Under the pieces are notes generated by a model, which saw nothing but the letters and a program-made list of their open reading frames with translations, searched no databases and was not told the origin of the DNA. From Marinomonas sp. IMCC 4694 (GTDB taxonomy: Bacteria > Pseudomonadota > Gammaproteobacteria > Pseudomonadales > Marinomonadaceae), in assembly GCF_008122525.1 (NCBI RefSeq), contig NZ_VSRV01000001.1:1-64000 (forward strand): DNA of 64,000 nucleotides, written 5' to 3'. Positions 53,120 to 61,901 of this stretch are shown one piece after another. Each line of letters starts with the position of its first letter. The stretch's first letter is position 1. Made by a program: the position numbers and the translations under genes.

Positions 53120-54586
53120 ATGACAAATATTCAACGTATAGACAGCCAAATTGAACCAAGTCAGCATGATGTCGGTATCGTTCACATAGGTTTGGGTGCT
53201 TTTCATCGTGCTCACCAAGCGGTGTATGTAGAGCAGACGCTTGCACTTCATGGCGGTGATTGGATGATCGTCAGTGCGAACATTCGTTCTAATCATAAGC
53301 TGGTGGAGCAGATGCAGGCGGCTGGGCATGGTTATCATGTGGTGGAATACGCCGATATGAATAACGCCAATTTAAGAGAGATTAAAGCGATCAAGAACAC
53401 GCTTTTCTCTGGCTCTGATGAAGGAAGAGAGGCGCTACTGTCACAAATGACGTCGCCTGCGACTAAGATTGTCACTTTAACGATTACAGAGAAAGGCTAT
53501 TACTTAGCGCCATCTACGGGCGAATTATTGTTAGATACACCCGACATTCAGCATGACATGGCGTTTCCATCTCAACCTAAAACGGCCTTGGGGTTGATTC
53601 TTGAGTCTTTGAAACAGCGTCGTGCGTTAGGCCTTGCGGCGTTTACAGTATTGTCTTGTGACAATATGCCTCATAACGGTGTTCGAGCCAAAGGCGCTGT
53701 TGTGGCGTTAGCCAAAGCTCAGGATGATGAATTCGCCCAATGGATTGAGCAAAACGTTGCGTTCCCAAATTCCATGGTAGATCGCATCGTTCCAGCTGTT
53801 TCTGAGCAAGCCCTCGCGATGATCAAAGCAGACACTGGCATCAATGAGCCTACCGTAGTGAAGTGCGAACAATTTAGCCAATGGGTAATAGAAGACCATT
53901 TCCCTTCGGGCCGTCCGCAATGGGAATCTGCTGGCGTACAAATGGTTGAAGACGTCTCAAGCTATGAAATGATGAAACTGAGAATGCTCAACGGCAGTCA
54001 TTCATTATTGGCTTATTTGGGGTCTATCGCAGGCTTTAAAACCGTCGCTGATGCCATGCAAGACAAGGACATTCGTGCCTTCCTTGAGCGCTATATGATG
54101 CAAGAAGTAGCCCCGACATTACCGAGTTTTAGCCAAGCAGAATTGGCGACCTATTGCCAACAGTTGTTAGCACGCTTTGAAAACGACAGTTTGCAGCATC
54201 AGCTTAAACAAATAGCGATGGACGGTAGCCAGAAGCTGCCACAACGCTGGTTGAGCAGCCTAGTAGAACTGCAAGAAAAGTCGCTAGCGGCGCCTGCGAT
54301 CGAACTGGGTATGGCTGGTTGGATGGTTTCTCTGTGCGAGGCTGAACAGAATCAGCAAAGCATCAACGATCCGCTTGAAGCTGTGTTATTCGAATTCGTT
54401 CGCCGTCATCGAGATGACTCGATGAGTCTGATTTCTGCTCTGCTGCAACGTAACGATATCTTTCCGACGGCCTTGGCTAATAATAAGGCTTTATTAGTTC
54501 GTCTAGTGAGCTTAGTGGACGGATTGTTAGCTGGCGAAAAAGTACAGAGCCTGATGCGAAGCACTTCTCAGAGTAACGATAAGTAA
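53120..54586 (+). CDS. uxuB: D-mannonate oxidoreductase (fructuronate reductase)
   Basis: UxuB interconverts D-fructuronate and D-mannonate with NAD(H) and belongs to the mannitol dehydrogenase family. The 488-residue product has the N-terminal IVHIGLGAFHRAHQAVYVEQTL, VLSCDNMPHNG, the C-terminal catalytic stretch YEMMKLRMLNGSHSLLAYLGSIAGF with the active lysine and histidine, and FVRRHRDDSMSLI. E. coli UxuB has 486 residues. AGGTG lies before the ATG. It sits between the TRAP genes and uxuA, matching its place in the pathway. Confidence 0.93.
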   Translation: MTNIQRIDSQIEPSQHDVGIVHIGLGAFHRAHQAVYVEQTLALHGGDWMIVSANIRSNHKLVEQMQAAGHGYHVVEYADMNNANLREIKAIKNTLFSGSDEGREALLSQMTSPATKIVTLTITEKGYYLAPSTGELLLDTPDIQHDMAFPSQPKTALGLILESLKQRRALGLAAFTVLSCDNMPHNGVRAKGAVVALAKAQDDEFAQWIEQNVAFPNSMVDRIVPAVSEQALAMIKADTGINEPTVVKCEQFSQWVIEDHFPSGRPQWESAGVQMVEDVSSYEMMKLRMLNGSHSLLAYLGSIAGFKTVADAMQDKDIRAFLERYMMQEVAPTLPSFSQAELATYCQQLLARFENDSLQHQLKQIAMDGSQKLPQRWLSSLVELQEKSLAAPAIELGMAGWMVSLCEAEQNQQSINDPLEAVLFEFVRRHRDDSMSLISALLQRNDIFPTALANNKALLVRLVSLVDGLLAGEKVQSLMRSTSQSNDK

Positions 54587-54597
54587 GAGAGTTTATT

Positions 54598-55782
54598 ATG
54601 GAACATACATGGCGTTGGTTTGGAGTAAATGACTCCATCACTTTACAAGATATTCGCCAAGCCGGCGCAACCGGCATTGTCACCGCATTACACGACGTAC
54701 CCAATGGTGAAACATGGCCCGTTGAGGCCATCCAAGTCGTGAAAAATAAGATAGAAGCGGCAGGTCTGCGTTGGTCCGTTGTGGAAAGTATTCCTGTTCA
54801 TGAAGACATTAAACAGCGTAAGGGCGAATACCAAAAATACATTGAAAACTACGGTAAAAGCATACAAAACCTCGCAAAATGCGGTATCAAAACCGTATGT
54901 TACAACTTTATGCCGGTGCTTGATTGGACTCGAACAGACCTTACTTATGTCTTGCCAGACGGTTCCCGAGCCTTACGTTTTGACCAAACGGCCTTTGCCG
55001 CGTTTGATTTATTTATCTTACAACGTCCCAATAGCGAAAGCAGTTACAGCGAGATAGAAATCGCGGCCGCTAACGCGCATTTCGTCGCACTAAGCGACGA
55101 GCAAAAAGAGCAGTTGATAAATACGATATTGGCAGGGCTTCCTGGCGCCGAAGAAAGTTACTCATTAGAGAATTTTCGTGCTGCATTAGCGGCTTATGAT
55201 GATATTGATAAAAAGGTTTTAAGAGAGAATTTTGCTTACTTTTTAGAGCATATAGTTCCAATTGCTGAATCGTGTGGTGTTAGTTTAGCGGTTCATCCAG
55301 ATGATCCGCCGCGTCCAATTTTAGGCTTGCCTCGAATCGTTTCGACCAAGCAAGATGTTGAGTGGTTAGTCGAGCGTATTCCCTCGCCTGCCAATGGCAT
55401 TACTTTCTGCACCGGATCTTATGGTGTGCGCGAAGATAACGACTTGTGCGACATGGCGACCACTTTTGCTGATCGAATTTACTTCACTCACTTGCGTTCA
55501 ACTCAACGAGAAGAGACGTGGGGAAGCTTTCATGAAGCCGCACATTTAGAAGGGAATATAGACATTTCGGATGTGATTCTGGTGTTACTCAAAGAAGAAC
55601 AGCGACGTAAACGTCTTGGTATTGAAAAGAGCATTCCATTACGGCCGGATCATGGTCATCAAATTATGGACGACTTACGCCGTGATGCTAAACCTGGTTA
55701 TTCTGCTCTTGGTCGAATGAAGGGCTTAGCTGAAATTCGTGGGGTTGAATTTGCATTGAAAAAGTACATTTTGACGAATTAA
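54598..55782 (+). CDS. uxuA: D-mannonate dehydratase (UxuA)
   Basis: UxuA dehydrates D-mannonate to 2-keto-3-deoxygluconate with a divalent metal. The 394-residue product has exactly the length of E. coli UxuA and begins MEHTWRWFGVNDSITLQDIRQAGATGIVTALHDVPNGE. The metal site stretches are CYNFMPVLDWTRTDL, LAVHPDDPPRPILGLPRI, CTGSYGVREDNDL and RPDHGHQIMDD. It ends the operon. A second, non-homologous mannonate dehydratase (manD) begins the same operon. No KDG kinase or aldolase is in the window. Confidence 0.97.
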   Translation: MEHTWRWFGVNDSITLQDIRQAGATGIVTALHDVPNGETWPVEAIQVVKNKIEAAGLRWSVVESIPVHEDIKQRKGEYQKYIENYGKSIQNLAKCGIKTVCYNFMPVLDWTRTDLTYVLPDGSRALRFDQTAFAAFDLFILQRPNSESSYSEIEIAAANAHFVALSDEQKEQLINTILAGLPGAEESYSLENFRAALAAYDDIDKKVLRENFAYFLEHIVPIAESCGVSLAVHPDDPPRPILGLPRIVSTKQDVEWLVERIPSPANGITFCTGSYGVREDNDLCDMATTFADRIYFTHLRSTQREETWGSFHEAAHLEGNIDISDVILVLLKEEQRRKRLGIEKSIPLRPDHGHQIMDDLRRDAKPGYSALGRMKGLAEIRGVEFALKKYILTN

Positions 55783-55793
55783 TATCACAAGCG

Positions 55794-55823
55794 CAAAAAA
55801 GCCACCTTGTTTTCAAGGTGGCT
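55794..55823 (-). terminator. Hairpin terminator between uxuA and gabT
   Basis: AGCCACCTTG pairs with CAAGGTGGCT around TTTT (55800-55823). The A-run on the left makes a T-run on the minus strand, so it chiefly ends gabT; the hairpin may also end uxuA. Confidence 0.85.
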
Positions 55824-55856
55824 GAGTAGCAAAAACAGTGCTTACATCATACTGAT

Positions 55857-57137
55857 CTACGCCAGTGCTTTTTTCAGACAGGTTCTGAAAATGGCCATGC
55901 CTTCGTCGATCAAGTCCATTTCGATGGTCAACGCGGGTAAGAAGCGAATCACGTTGCCACGGATCCCGCAAGACAACAAAATCAAGCCGTGTTCTGCCGC
56001 GATGGCAGGCAGTTTTTTCGCCAATTCTGGGTATGGCTTGTTCACATCGCCATCGTGTAGAAATTCAATTGCGATCATGGCGCCAGCGTTTCGTACATCG
56101 CCAATCAGCTGTGGGTATTGGGCTTGTATATCAGTAAGATGTTTTACAAAGTGAGTACCCACTTCGGTGGCACGCTCACACAGGTTTTCTTCTTCGATCA
56201 CATCGAATACCGCCAAGCCCGCTGCACAGCCAATCGGTGAACCGCCGTACGTGCCGCCCAGTCCACCCGGAACCGGCGCGTCCATAATGTGGGCTTTACC
56301 CACCACCGCGGCCAATGGCATACCGCCGGCGATGCCTTTGGCAGTGGTCATTAAATCGGCTTCAATACCGGCCTGTTCGTGGCAAAACATCGTACCCGTA
56401 CGCGCAAAGCCAGACTGGATTTCGTCGAGGATCAGCAAGATGCCGTGCTCGTCACATAAGGTACGCAGCGTTTGTAGGAAGCTTGACGATGCTTTATAAA
56501 AGCCGCCTTCGCCCTGTACTGGTTCGATAATAATGGCCGCCACGCGAGACGGCTCGATGTTACAAGTAAACAGCAGATGCAGATCACGTATTGCCTGTTC
56601 TTCGGTAATACCCAAAAATTCATTTGGGTACGGTACGTGATAAATGTCACTCGGGAATGGGCCAAAGCCGATTTTGTATGGCGCCACTTTGCCTGTTAAT
56701 CCCAGCGTCATGTTAGTACGGCCATGGTAACCACCGTTGAACGCGATAATGCCAGGACGACCGGTGTGAGCTCGGGCGATTTTGACGCAGTTTTCAACGG
56801 CTTCAGCGCCAGTGGTCACGAAAATCGATTTTTTCGGCGTGTTGCCGGGTGCCGCTGCGTTGAGTTTTTCCGCCAACGCCACAGCCGATTCATAGGGGCT
56901 GACCATCACACAGGTGTGGGTGAAACGCTCCATTTGTGCCAACACCGCCGCTTTTACTTTTGGGTGATTATGGCCGGTGTTTAATACCGCGATACCAGCC
57001 CCAAAATCAATGTGACGCTTACCCTCTACGTCCCACACCTCTGAATTTAAAGCATGATCAACATACACTGGCGCCATATTGGCTTGACCACGCGCCATGG
57101 CGTTTTCTTTGCGTTTTTGTAATTCTGCATTATTCAT
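55857..57137 (-). CDS. gabT: 4-aminobutyrate aminotransferase
   Basis: GabT moves the amino group of GABA to 2-oxoglutarate, giving succinate semialdehyde. The 426-residue class III PLP enzyme matches E. coli GabT in length. It has YVDHALNSEVWDVEGKRHIDFGAGIAVLNTGHNHP, TTGAEAVENCVKIARAHTG, LILDEIQSGFARTG and the PLP lysine in TTAKGIAGGMPLAAVVG. It follows gabD by 90 bases. It receives the GABA made by the polyamine genes, and members of this family also accept 5-aminovalerate. Confidence 0.95.
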   Translation of the reverse strand: MNNAELQKRKENAMARGQANMAPVYVDHALNSEVWDVEGKRHIDFGAGIAVLNTGHNHPKVKAAVLAQMERFTHTCVMVSPYESAVALAEKLNAAAPGNTPKKSIFVTTGAEAVENCVKIARAHTGRPGIIAFNGGYHGRTNMTLGLTGKVAPYKIGFGPFPSDIYHVPYPNEFLGITEEQAIRDLHLLFTCNIEPSRVAAIIIEPVQGEGGFYKASSSFLQTLRTLCDEHGILLILDEIQSGFARTGTMFCHEQAGIEADLMTTAKGIAGGMPLAAVVGKAHIMDAPVPGGLGGTYGGSPIGCAAGLAVFDVIEEENLCERATEVGTHFVKHLTDIQAQYPQLIGDVRNAGAMIAIEFLHDGDVNKPYPELAKKLPAIAAEHGLILLSCGIRGNVIRFLPALTIEMDLIDEGMAIFRTCLKKALA

Positions 57138-57227
57138 GTTTTCACCTTATGTATTGACTGGCTCTTTAGCTGAGATGCCGCTTAAAGAGCGTTTTGTTGT
57201 GAGTTTTTTCAAAAGATCGATAAAGGG

Positions 57228-58694
57228 TTACGCTAATCCACCCAGGCACAAGTATTTAATTTCAACGTATTCATCGATGCCGTACTGAGAGCCTTCACGC
57301 CCACTACCCGACTCCTTTACCCCCCCAAAGGGCGCTACTTCACTGGAAATAATGCCTTCATTTATGCCGACCATGCCATATTCCAAGGCTTCTGAAACAC
57401 GCCAAATGCGGGCTATATTTTGGGAATAGAAGTAAGACGCCAAGCCAAATGGGGTATTGTTTGCCATGGCAACGGCTTCGTCTTCGGTGGTGAATTTGAA
57501 CAAGGGCGCGACGGGGCCGAAAATTTCATTGGAGAATACCGCCATGTCTTCTGTCACATCGGTCAACACCGTTGGCGCAAAGAACTGTGCGCCAGCCTCG
57601 GTGGCTTTTGCTCCACCGATTAAGATTTTGGCGCCTTTGGCGACCGCGTCTTGCACTAATTCTTCTACTTTGTTCATGGCCGCAGGGTTGATCAGTGGTC
57701 CAATGTTGACGCCAGCGGAAAAGCCGTCGCCTGTTTTAAAGGTGGCAACACGCGCGGCGAGTTTGTCCGCGAAGGCATCGTATACACCTGCTTGGACTAA
57801 AATTCGGTTGGCGCAAACGCAGGTTTGCCCCGCGTTACGGTATTTAGATGCAATGGCGCCTTCCACGGCGGCGTCTAGGTCGGCATCGTCAAACACGATA
57901 AAAGGTGCGTTGCCACCCAATTCCATTGAAGTGCGTTTCACGGTTTGGGCACACTGAGACAGCAATAATTTGCCAACGGGCGTAGAGCCGGTGAAGGACA
58001 GTTTGCGTACGGTAGGATGGCTGGTTAATACACCGCCAATGGCTTTGGCGTCTTTGCCGACCACCACATTGAGAACGCCTGCTGGAATGCCGGCTTGATG
58101 AGCTAACTCTGCCAACGCCAAGGCACACAAGGGGGTTTCGTCTGATGGTTTGATCACGATGGCGCAACCCGCCGCTAAGGCTGGGCCGGCTTTGCGGGTG
58201 ATCATGGCGATCGGAAAGTTCCATGGTGTAATCGCCGCCACAACACCAATCGGCTGTTTAATCGTCAAAACACGTTTGTCTTTGGCAAAGGTAGGCATCA
58301 CGTCACCGTTTAAACGACGCGCTTCATCGGCAAACCAGTCAATAAAAGACGCGCCATACGCCACTTCGCCTTTGGCTTCTGCAAATGGTTTGCCTTGCTC
58401 TAGGGTCATTAGGGTCGCCAAATCGTCTTGGTTGTCCAGAATGAGCTGGTTCCAACGACGCAACAAGGTCGCCCGTTCTTTCGCGGTGCGTCCTTGCCAT
58501 TCTTTTTGAGCTTTTTCTGCGGCTTCAACCGCGAGGGTGGTTTCTTCTGCGCCTACATCCGCCACGTCGATCAGGTGTTCGCCGTTAGCAGGGTTAGAAA
58601 CAGGGAAGGTTTTGCCTGACGTGGCGGCGACCCATTCGCCATTAATATAGGATTGGCTTTTCAATAAATTAGGTTGTGATAATAGGGCTGTCAT
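57228..58694 (-). CDS. gabD: Succinate-semialdehyde dehydrogenase (NADP+)
   Basis: GabD oxidises succinate semialdehyde to succinate. The 488-residue aldehyde dehydrogenase has the GabD N-terminus (SQSYINGEWVAATSGKTFPVSNPANGE), the cofactor motif PWNFPIAMITRKAGPALAAGC, KLSFTGSTPVGKLL, MELGGNAPFIVFDDADLD and the catalytic cysteine in AGQTCVCANR. It leads the gabD-gabT operon and is divergent from a GntR gene across 265 bases with a perfect inverted repeat. It could also take glutarate semialdehyde or the alpha-ketoglutarate semialdehyde from hydroxyproline, for which no dedicated enzyme is present here. Confidence 0.93.
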   Translation of the reverse strand: MTALLSQPNLLKSQSYINGEWVAATSGKTFPVSNPANGEHLIDVADVGAEETTLAVEAAEKAQKEWQGRTAKERATLLRRWNQLILDNQDDLATLMTLEQGKPFAEAKGEVAYGASFIDWFADEARRLNGDVMPTFAKDKRVLTIKQPIGVVAAITPWNFPIAMITRKAGPALAAGCAIVIKPSDETPLCALALAELAHQAGIPAGVLNVVVGKDAKAIGGVLTSHPTVRKLSFTGSTPVGKLLLSQCAQTVKRTSMELGGNAPFIVFDDADLDAAVEGAIASKYRNAGQTCVCANRILVQAGVYDAFADKLAARVATFKTGDGFSAGVNIGPLINPAAMNKVEELVQDAVAKGAKILIGGAKATEAGAQFFAPTVLTDVTEDMAVFSNEIFGPVAPLFKFTTEDEAVAMANNTPFGLASYFYSQNIARIWRVSEALEYGMVGINEGIISSEVAPFGGVKESGSGREGSQYGIDEYVEIKYLCLGGLA

Positions 58695-58815
58695 AAAAAC
58701 TCCAAATGAATCTGTGTCGCTAAAAGAATGCCTGTGCGTAGGAAGAATTTAGCACGTTTATGATGCATCGATAGTAGGCAATGGCAGCGGTTTTAAAAAT
58801 GAGAAGGTATCAATT

Positions 58816-58841
58816 CAATGTTTGATGTTGCTCAAACATTG
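58816..58841. promoter_or_regulatory. Perfect inverted repeat between gabD and gntR
   Basis: CAATGTTTGA (58816-58825) and TCAAACATTG (58832-58841) are exact reverse complements with a 6-base spacer. The site lies 122 bases before gabD and 119 bases before the gntR start. The size and symmetry suit a dimeric regulator controlling both directions. I do not recognise the motif. Confidence 0.7.
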
Positions 58842-58959
58842 GACGTGAAAGATTTTGCGCTCAAGAACTCATAGAAACGCAAAAGGCACTCGGGTTCATG
58901 GCTTTTTTACGTATAATGTGGGTTTATTAATGTGGTCAGTACCACTAGGAGAATCAGGT

Positions 58960-59628
58960 GTGACGCAAAAAAGAGCGGTGATTCGTCAGAGCTTACCCGA
59001 TGTCATTGTTGCGGATTTGCGCCAGCGTATTTTATCGGGTGATTTGTCCGAAGGGGAGTTAATTCGTCAGGAGTTATTGGCTGAGGAATATCAGGTGTCG
59101 CGCATGCCGATTCGTGAAGCGCTCAAGCGCTTGGACGCTGAAGGGTTGGTGGTGTTTACGAACAATCGTGGCGCCACCGTGACCAAACACACCTTGGACG
59201 ACATCGCTGAAATTTTCGACGTGCGTATGCTGTTGGAAGTCGATTTATTTACTCGTGCAATCCCTCTTATGCAAGAGGCACACTTTGTGCGCTGTGAGCA
59301 ATTGCTCAATGACATGGACGCCTCTTATGCCGCCGGCGATGTGGCCGCTTGGGGGCCATTAAACGCGCGCTATCATCAGTCGCTTTATGAAGCGGCGGGG
59401 CGTGTTTTAACGTCACAATTATTAGAACGTGCCAGTTTACAATCCAACCGATACGTAAGCTTACACATCGACCAACTGAAAAACGCCGAACGCGCTCAGC
59501 ACGACCACCGAGAGCTGTTGTCCTTGGCCCAACAAGGAAAAGTGGCCGCCGCCGCGGAGTCATTGCGTCAACACATTGAAAGCACCAAAGACCAAGTTTT
59601 GGCATGGATCGCGGCCGCTCGCCAATAG
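58960..59628 (+). CDS. GntR/FCD-family transcriptional regulator
   Basis: From the GTG at 58960, which has AGGAG eight bases upstream, the product has 223 residues, the usual FCD length; an ATG at 58930 and one at 58855 lack such a site. The winged helix is DLRQRILSGDLSEGELIRQELLAEEYQVSRMPIREALKRLDAEGLVVF, and the FCD domain includes EIFDVRMLLEVDLFTRAIP, the metal-type histidine in NARYHQSLYEAAG, and HDHRELL. It is divergent from gabD and converges on the hydroxyproline operon, which FCD proteins often regulate, so either could be its target. Confidence 0.87.
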   Translation: MTQKRAVIRQSLPDVIVADLRQRILSGDLSEGELIRQELLAEEYQVSRMPIREALKRLDAEGLVVFTNNRGATVTKHTLDDIAEIFDVRMLLEVDLFTRAIPLMQEAHFVRCEQLLNDMDASYAAGDVAAWGPLNARYHQSLYEAAGRVLTSQLLERASLQSNRYVSLHIDQLKNAERAQHDHRELLSLAQQGKVAAAAESLRQHIESTKDQVLAWIAAARQ

Positions 59629-59666
59629 CGTGTAGGTCTATTGGCTTTGTTTCACCTTATTTTTTT

Positions 59667-60914
59667 CTAAAATCGGGTAGCAGAAAATGGCGAAAGGTCT
59701 ATGTCAGGGGCGTCGTTATTGATGAGCGCGGCGACCAGTTCCGCGGTTCCTGCGGATTGAGTCAGCCCTAAATGCCCATGCCCAAAAGCGTAAATGACGC
59801 GCTTGGATCGGCTTGAATGGCCAATCACCGGCAAGCTGTCTGGCATGGAAGGTCGAAATCCCATCCATTGTTTTCCGCCTTCGATGTTGAGCTCTGGCAA
59901 AAATGCCTTTGCTTTGTTGAGTAAAACATCTGCCCGTTTAAAATGGGGACGTAGAGTTAACCCACCCAGTTCTACTGCGCCGCCGACTCGTATGCCCTCC
60001 CCTATTTTGGTGATCACAAAACCATGCTGGCTAAAAGTAAGGTGCGTTTTTAAGGCAAAGGCGCCTGCTGGCAGGGTCGTGTTGTATCCTCGTTCAGTAT
60101 CTAATGGCACATTGTCACCTAAGGATTGCGCCAAGGTTTTAGACCAAGCCCCAGCCGCGAGCACTAACTGGTGTGTTTTATAATCGACCGCGTCGCTTTT
60201 TAACGTGACGGTATCGCGATTAACCTCAATAGTGTCAATCGATGCTATGGCGATTTTCCCACCTAGGGCTTCAAACGCATTGGCGAGGTGTTGCGTCCAT
60301 TGAGCAGGATCACAGACATTTTTCCATTCTGGCGTAAACGCTGCATGGGTAAAGCGCGGGTGAATACCCGGTTGAATCTTGGCGATGGCGTCTGAACTGA
60401 GTAAAAATTCATACTTTACGTCATGCTGTTGTCGCGTTTGCCAACCAGCAAGACTGGCATTGAATTCATCAACGCCTTCGTACAGTTGCAACTGCCCTTC
60501 CCGACGAATCAAAGCTTCGCCATTCACCGCTTGGATTTGGCGCTCTAACGCGGCTTTTGATACAGCCATTAAACTGGCTTGTGCCGCCAGTGCGGCTTGG
60601 TATTTGTCTGGCCAGCTGGCGCGCCAGAAACGCACCATCCAAGGAAGTATGTTTAACCCATAAGCGGGGCGAATTGACAAGGGCCCAAGGGGGTCAAACA
60701 GCCACTTTGGTGCTTTACGCATAATGCCAGGCGTCGCCAAAGGGATGACATCCGTGAAGGCAAACGCGCCCGCATTACCGGACGATGTTTCGGCTGCGAC
60801 GCCTTTTCGATCGAGCACCAGTACCTGTCGTCCTTGAGATTGCAGCTTGAGAGCAATGCTGATGCCAATAATCCCAGCACCAATCACGACCACGTCATAA
60901 ACAGGCGTTTTCAT
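59667..60914 (-). CDS. D-amino acid dehydrogenase, probable cis-4-hydroxy-D-proline dehydrogenase
   Basis: The 415-residue FAD enzyme of the DadA family starts VYDVVVIGAGIIGISIALKLQSQGRQVLVLDRKGVAAETSSGNAGAFAF, with the FAD motif GAGIIG. It has the C-terminal GFRPSMPDSLPVIGHSSRSKRVIYAFGHGHLGLTQSAGTAEL that DadA and hydroxyproline dehydrogenases share. Its ATG overlaps the epimerase stop by four bases, so both are translated together. In that setting it should oxidise cis-4-hydroxy-D-proline to 1-pyrroline-4-hydroxy-2-carboxylate. General D-amino acid use is the alternative. Confidence 0.87.
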   Translation of the reverse strand: MKTPVYDVVVIGAGIIGISIALKLQSQGRQVLVLDRKGVAAETSSGNAGAFAFTDVIPLATPGIMRKAPKWLFDPLGPLSIRPAYGLNILPWMVRFWRASWPDKYQAALAAQASLMAVSKAALERQIQAVNGEALIRREGQLQLYEGVDEFNASLAGWQTRQQHDVKYEFLLSSDAIAKIQPGIHPRFTHAAFTPEWKNVCDPAQWTQHLANAFEALGGKIAIASIDTIEVNRDTVTLKSDAVDYKTHQLVLAAGAWSKTLAQSLGDNVPLDTERGYNTTLPAGAFALKTHLTFSQHGFVITKIGEGIRVGGAVELGGLTLRPHFKRADVLLNKAKAFLPELNIEGGKQWMGFRPSMPDSLPVIGHSSRSKRVIYAFGHGHLGLTQSAGTAELVAALINNDAPDIDLSPFSATRF

Positions 60915-61858
60915 AAGCGCACACCATAACGCAATGGGTCGGTTGGGTTGAACATTAGGTTCGCTTCACGGGTAATAAATGCCTGCCCTGTGATCGCAGG
61001 GACGATGGCGCCCAGTGGCGCATTGGCCGATGTTGAAAACTGATAACTTAGGGTATAACCGCTGCCGATGGTGCTTTCCTGATAAATCTCTTCGCCCGGG
61101 GCAAGGCGTCCATCGGCAGCCAAGCAAGACAGGCGCGCGGAGCTGCCAGTGCCGCAAGGCGATCGGTCGTAGGCGTTGTCAGGACAGAGTACAAAATTGC
61201 GGGAATGGCCTTTTTTCGTCAGTGCAGGGCCAAAGAATACAATGTGATCGATCACACCGCCGTTTTCGCCTTCAATGCCATTAGCGTAAAGCGCGTCGCG
61301 CACCTTAATGCCCGTCTCGGTCAAGGTACGAATATTATGGGGTAAAACGGGAGTGGGGCTGTCATCCACCAGAAAGAACCAGTTACCGCCATAGGCGATG
61401 TCTCCGACGATGTACCCAACGCCTGGTACGTCTAACTCAACGCCTTTTCGAAAGCGATAGCTGTCGATATTGTGTACTGTGACGGTGTTGTTGTCTGTTA
61501 GGGTGACCTCAACCATGCCCACTGGCGTTTCGATTCTATGCGTACCCAGGCCAATCTTGCCCATGTGAGCCAATGTGGCGGCCACGCCAATGGTGCCGTG
61601 ACCACACATGCCAATGACCGCGGCGGCGTCAAAATAAATGACCCCTGCGACGCAACGCGTGTCGACGGGTTCGACCAGCATCACGCCGACCATGGCGTCT
61701 TGCCCGTAGGGTTCAGACACGACAGAGCGATAAAAATCCCGATGCTCTGTGGCTAAAATTGCCGCACGTTCGGCCAAAGAACCAGAACCCAAATCGGGCC
61801 CTCCCGATACAATAACGCGAGTAGGTTCCCCTTCCGTATGACTGTCTATGACTTGCAT
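60911..61858 (-). CDS. 4-hydroxyproline 2-epimerase
   Basis: The enzyme inverts trans-4-hydroxy-L-proline to cis-4-hydroxy-D-proline. From the ATG at 61858, which has GAGG upstream, it has 315 residues of the proline-racemase fold. Both catalytic cysteines are present: Cys85 in MCGHGTIG and Cys235 in RSPCGTGSSA, so it is an epimerase and not the related 3-hydroxyproline dehydratase, which lacks one of them. An ATG at 61888 would add 10 residues and has no good site. Neighbours complete the pathway. Confidence 0.93.
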   Translation of the reverse strand: MQVIDSHTEGEPTRVIVSGGPDLGSGSLAERAAILATEHRDFYRSVVSEPYGQDAMVGVMLVEPVDTRCVAGVIYFDAAAVIGMCGHGTIGVAATLAHMGKIGLGTHRIETPVGMVEVTLTDNNTVTVHNIDSYRFRKGVELDVPGVGYIVGDIAYGGNWFFLVDDSPTPVLPHNIRTLTETGIKVRDALYANGIEGENGGVIDHIVFFGPALTKKGHSRNFVLCPDNAYDRSPCGTGSSARLSCLAADGRLAPGEEIYQESTIGSGYTLSYQFSTSANAPLGAIVPAITGQAFITREANLMFNPTDPLRYGVRL

Positions 61859-61901
61859 GCTGTGTTCCTCGACCTTTATAGGTGGCATTTATAGAAGGCA
61901 T

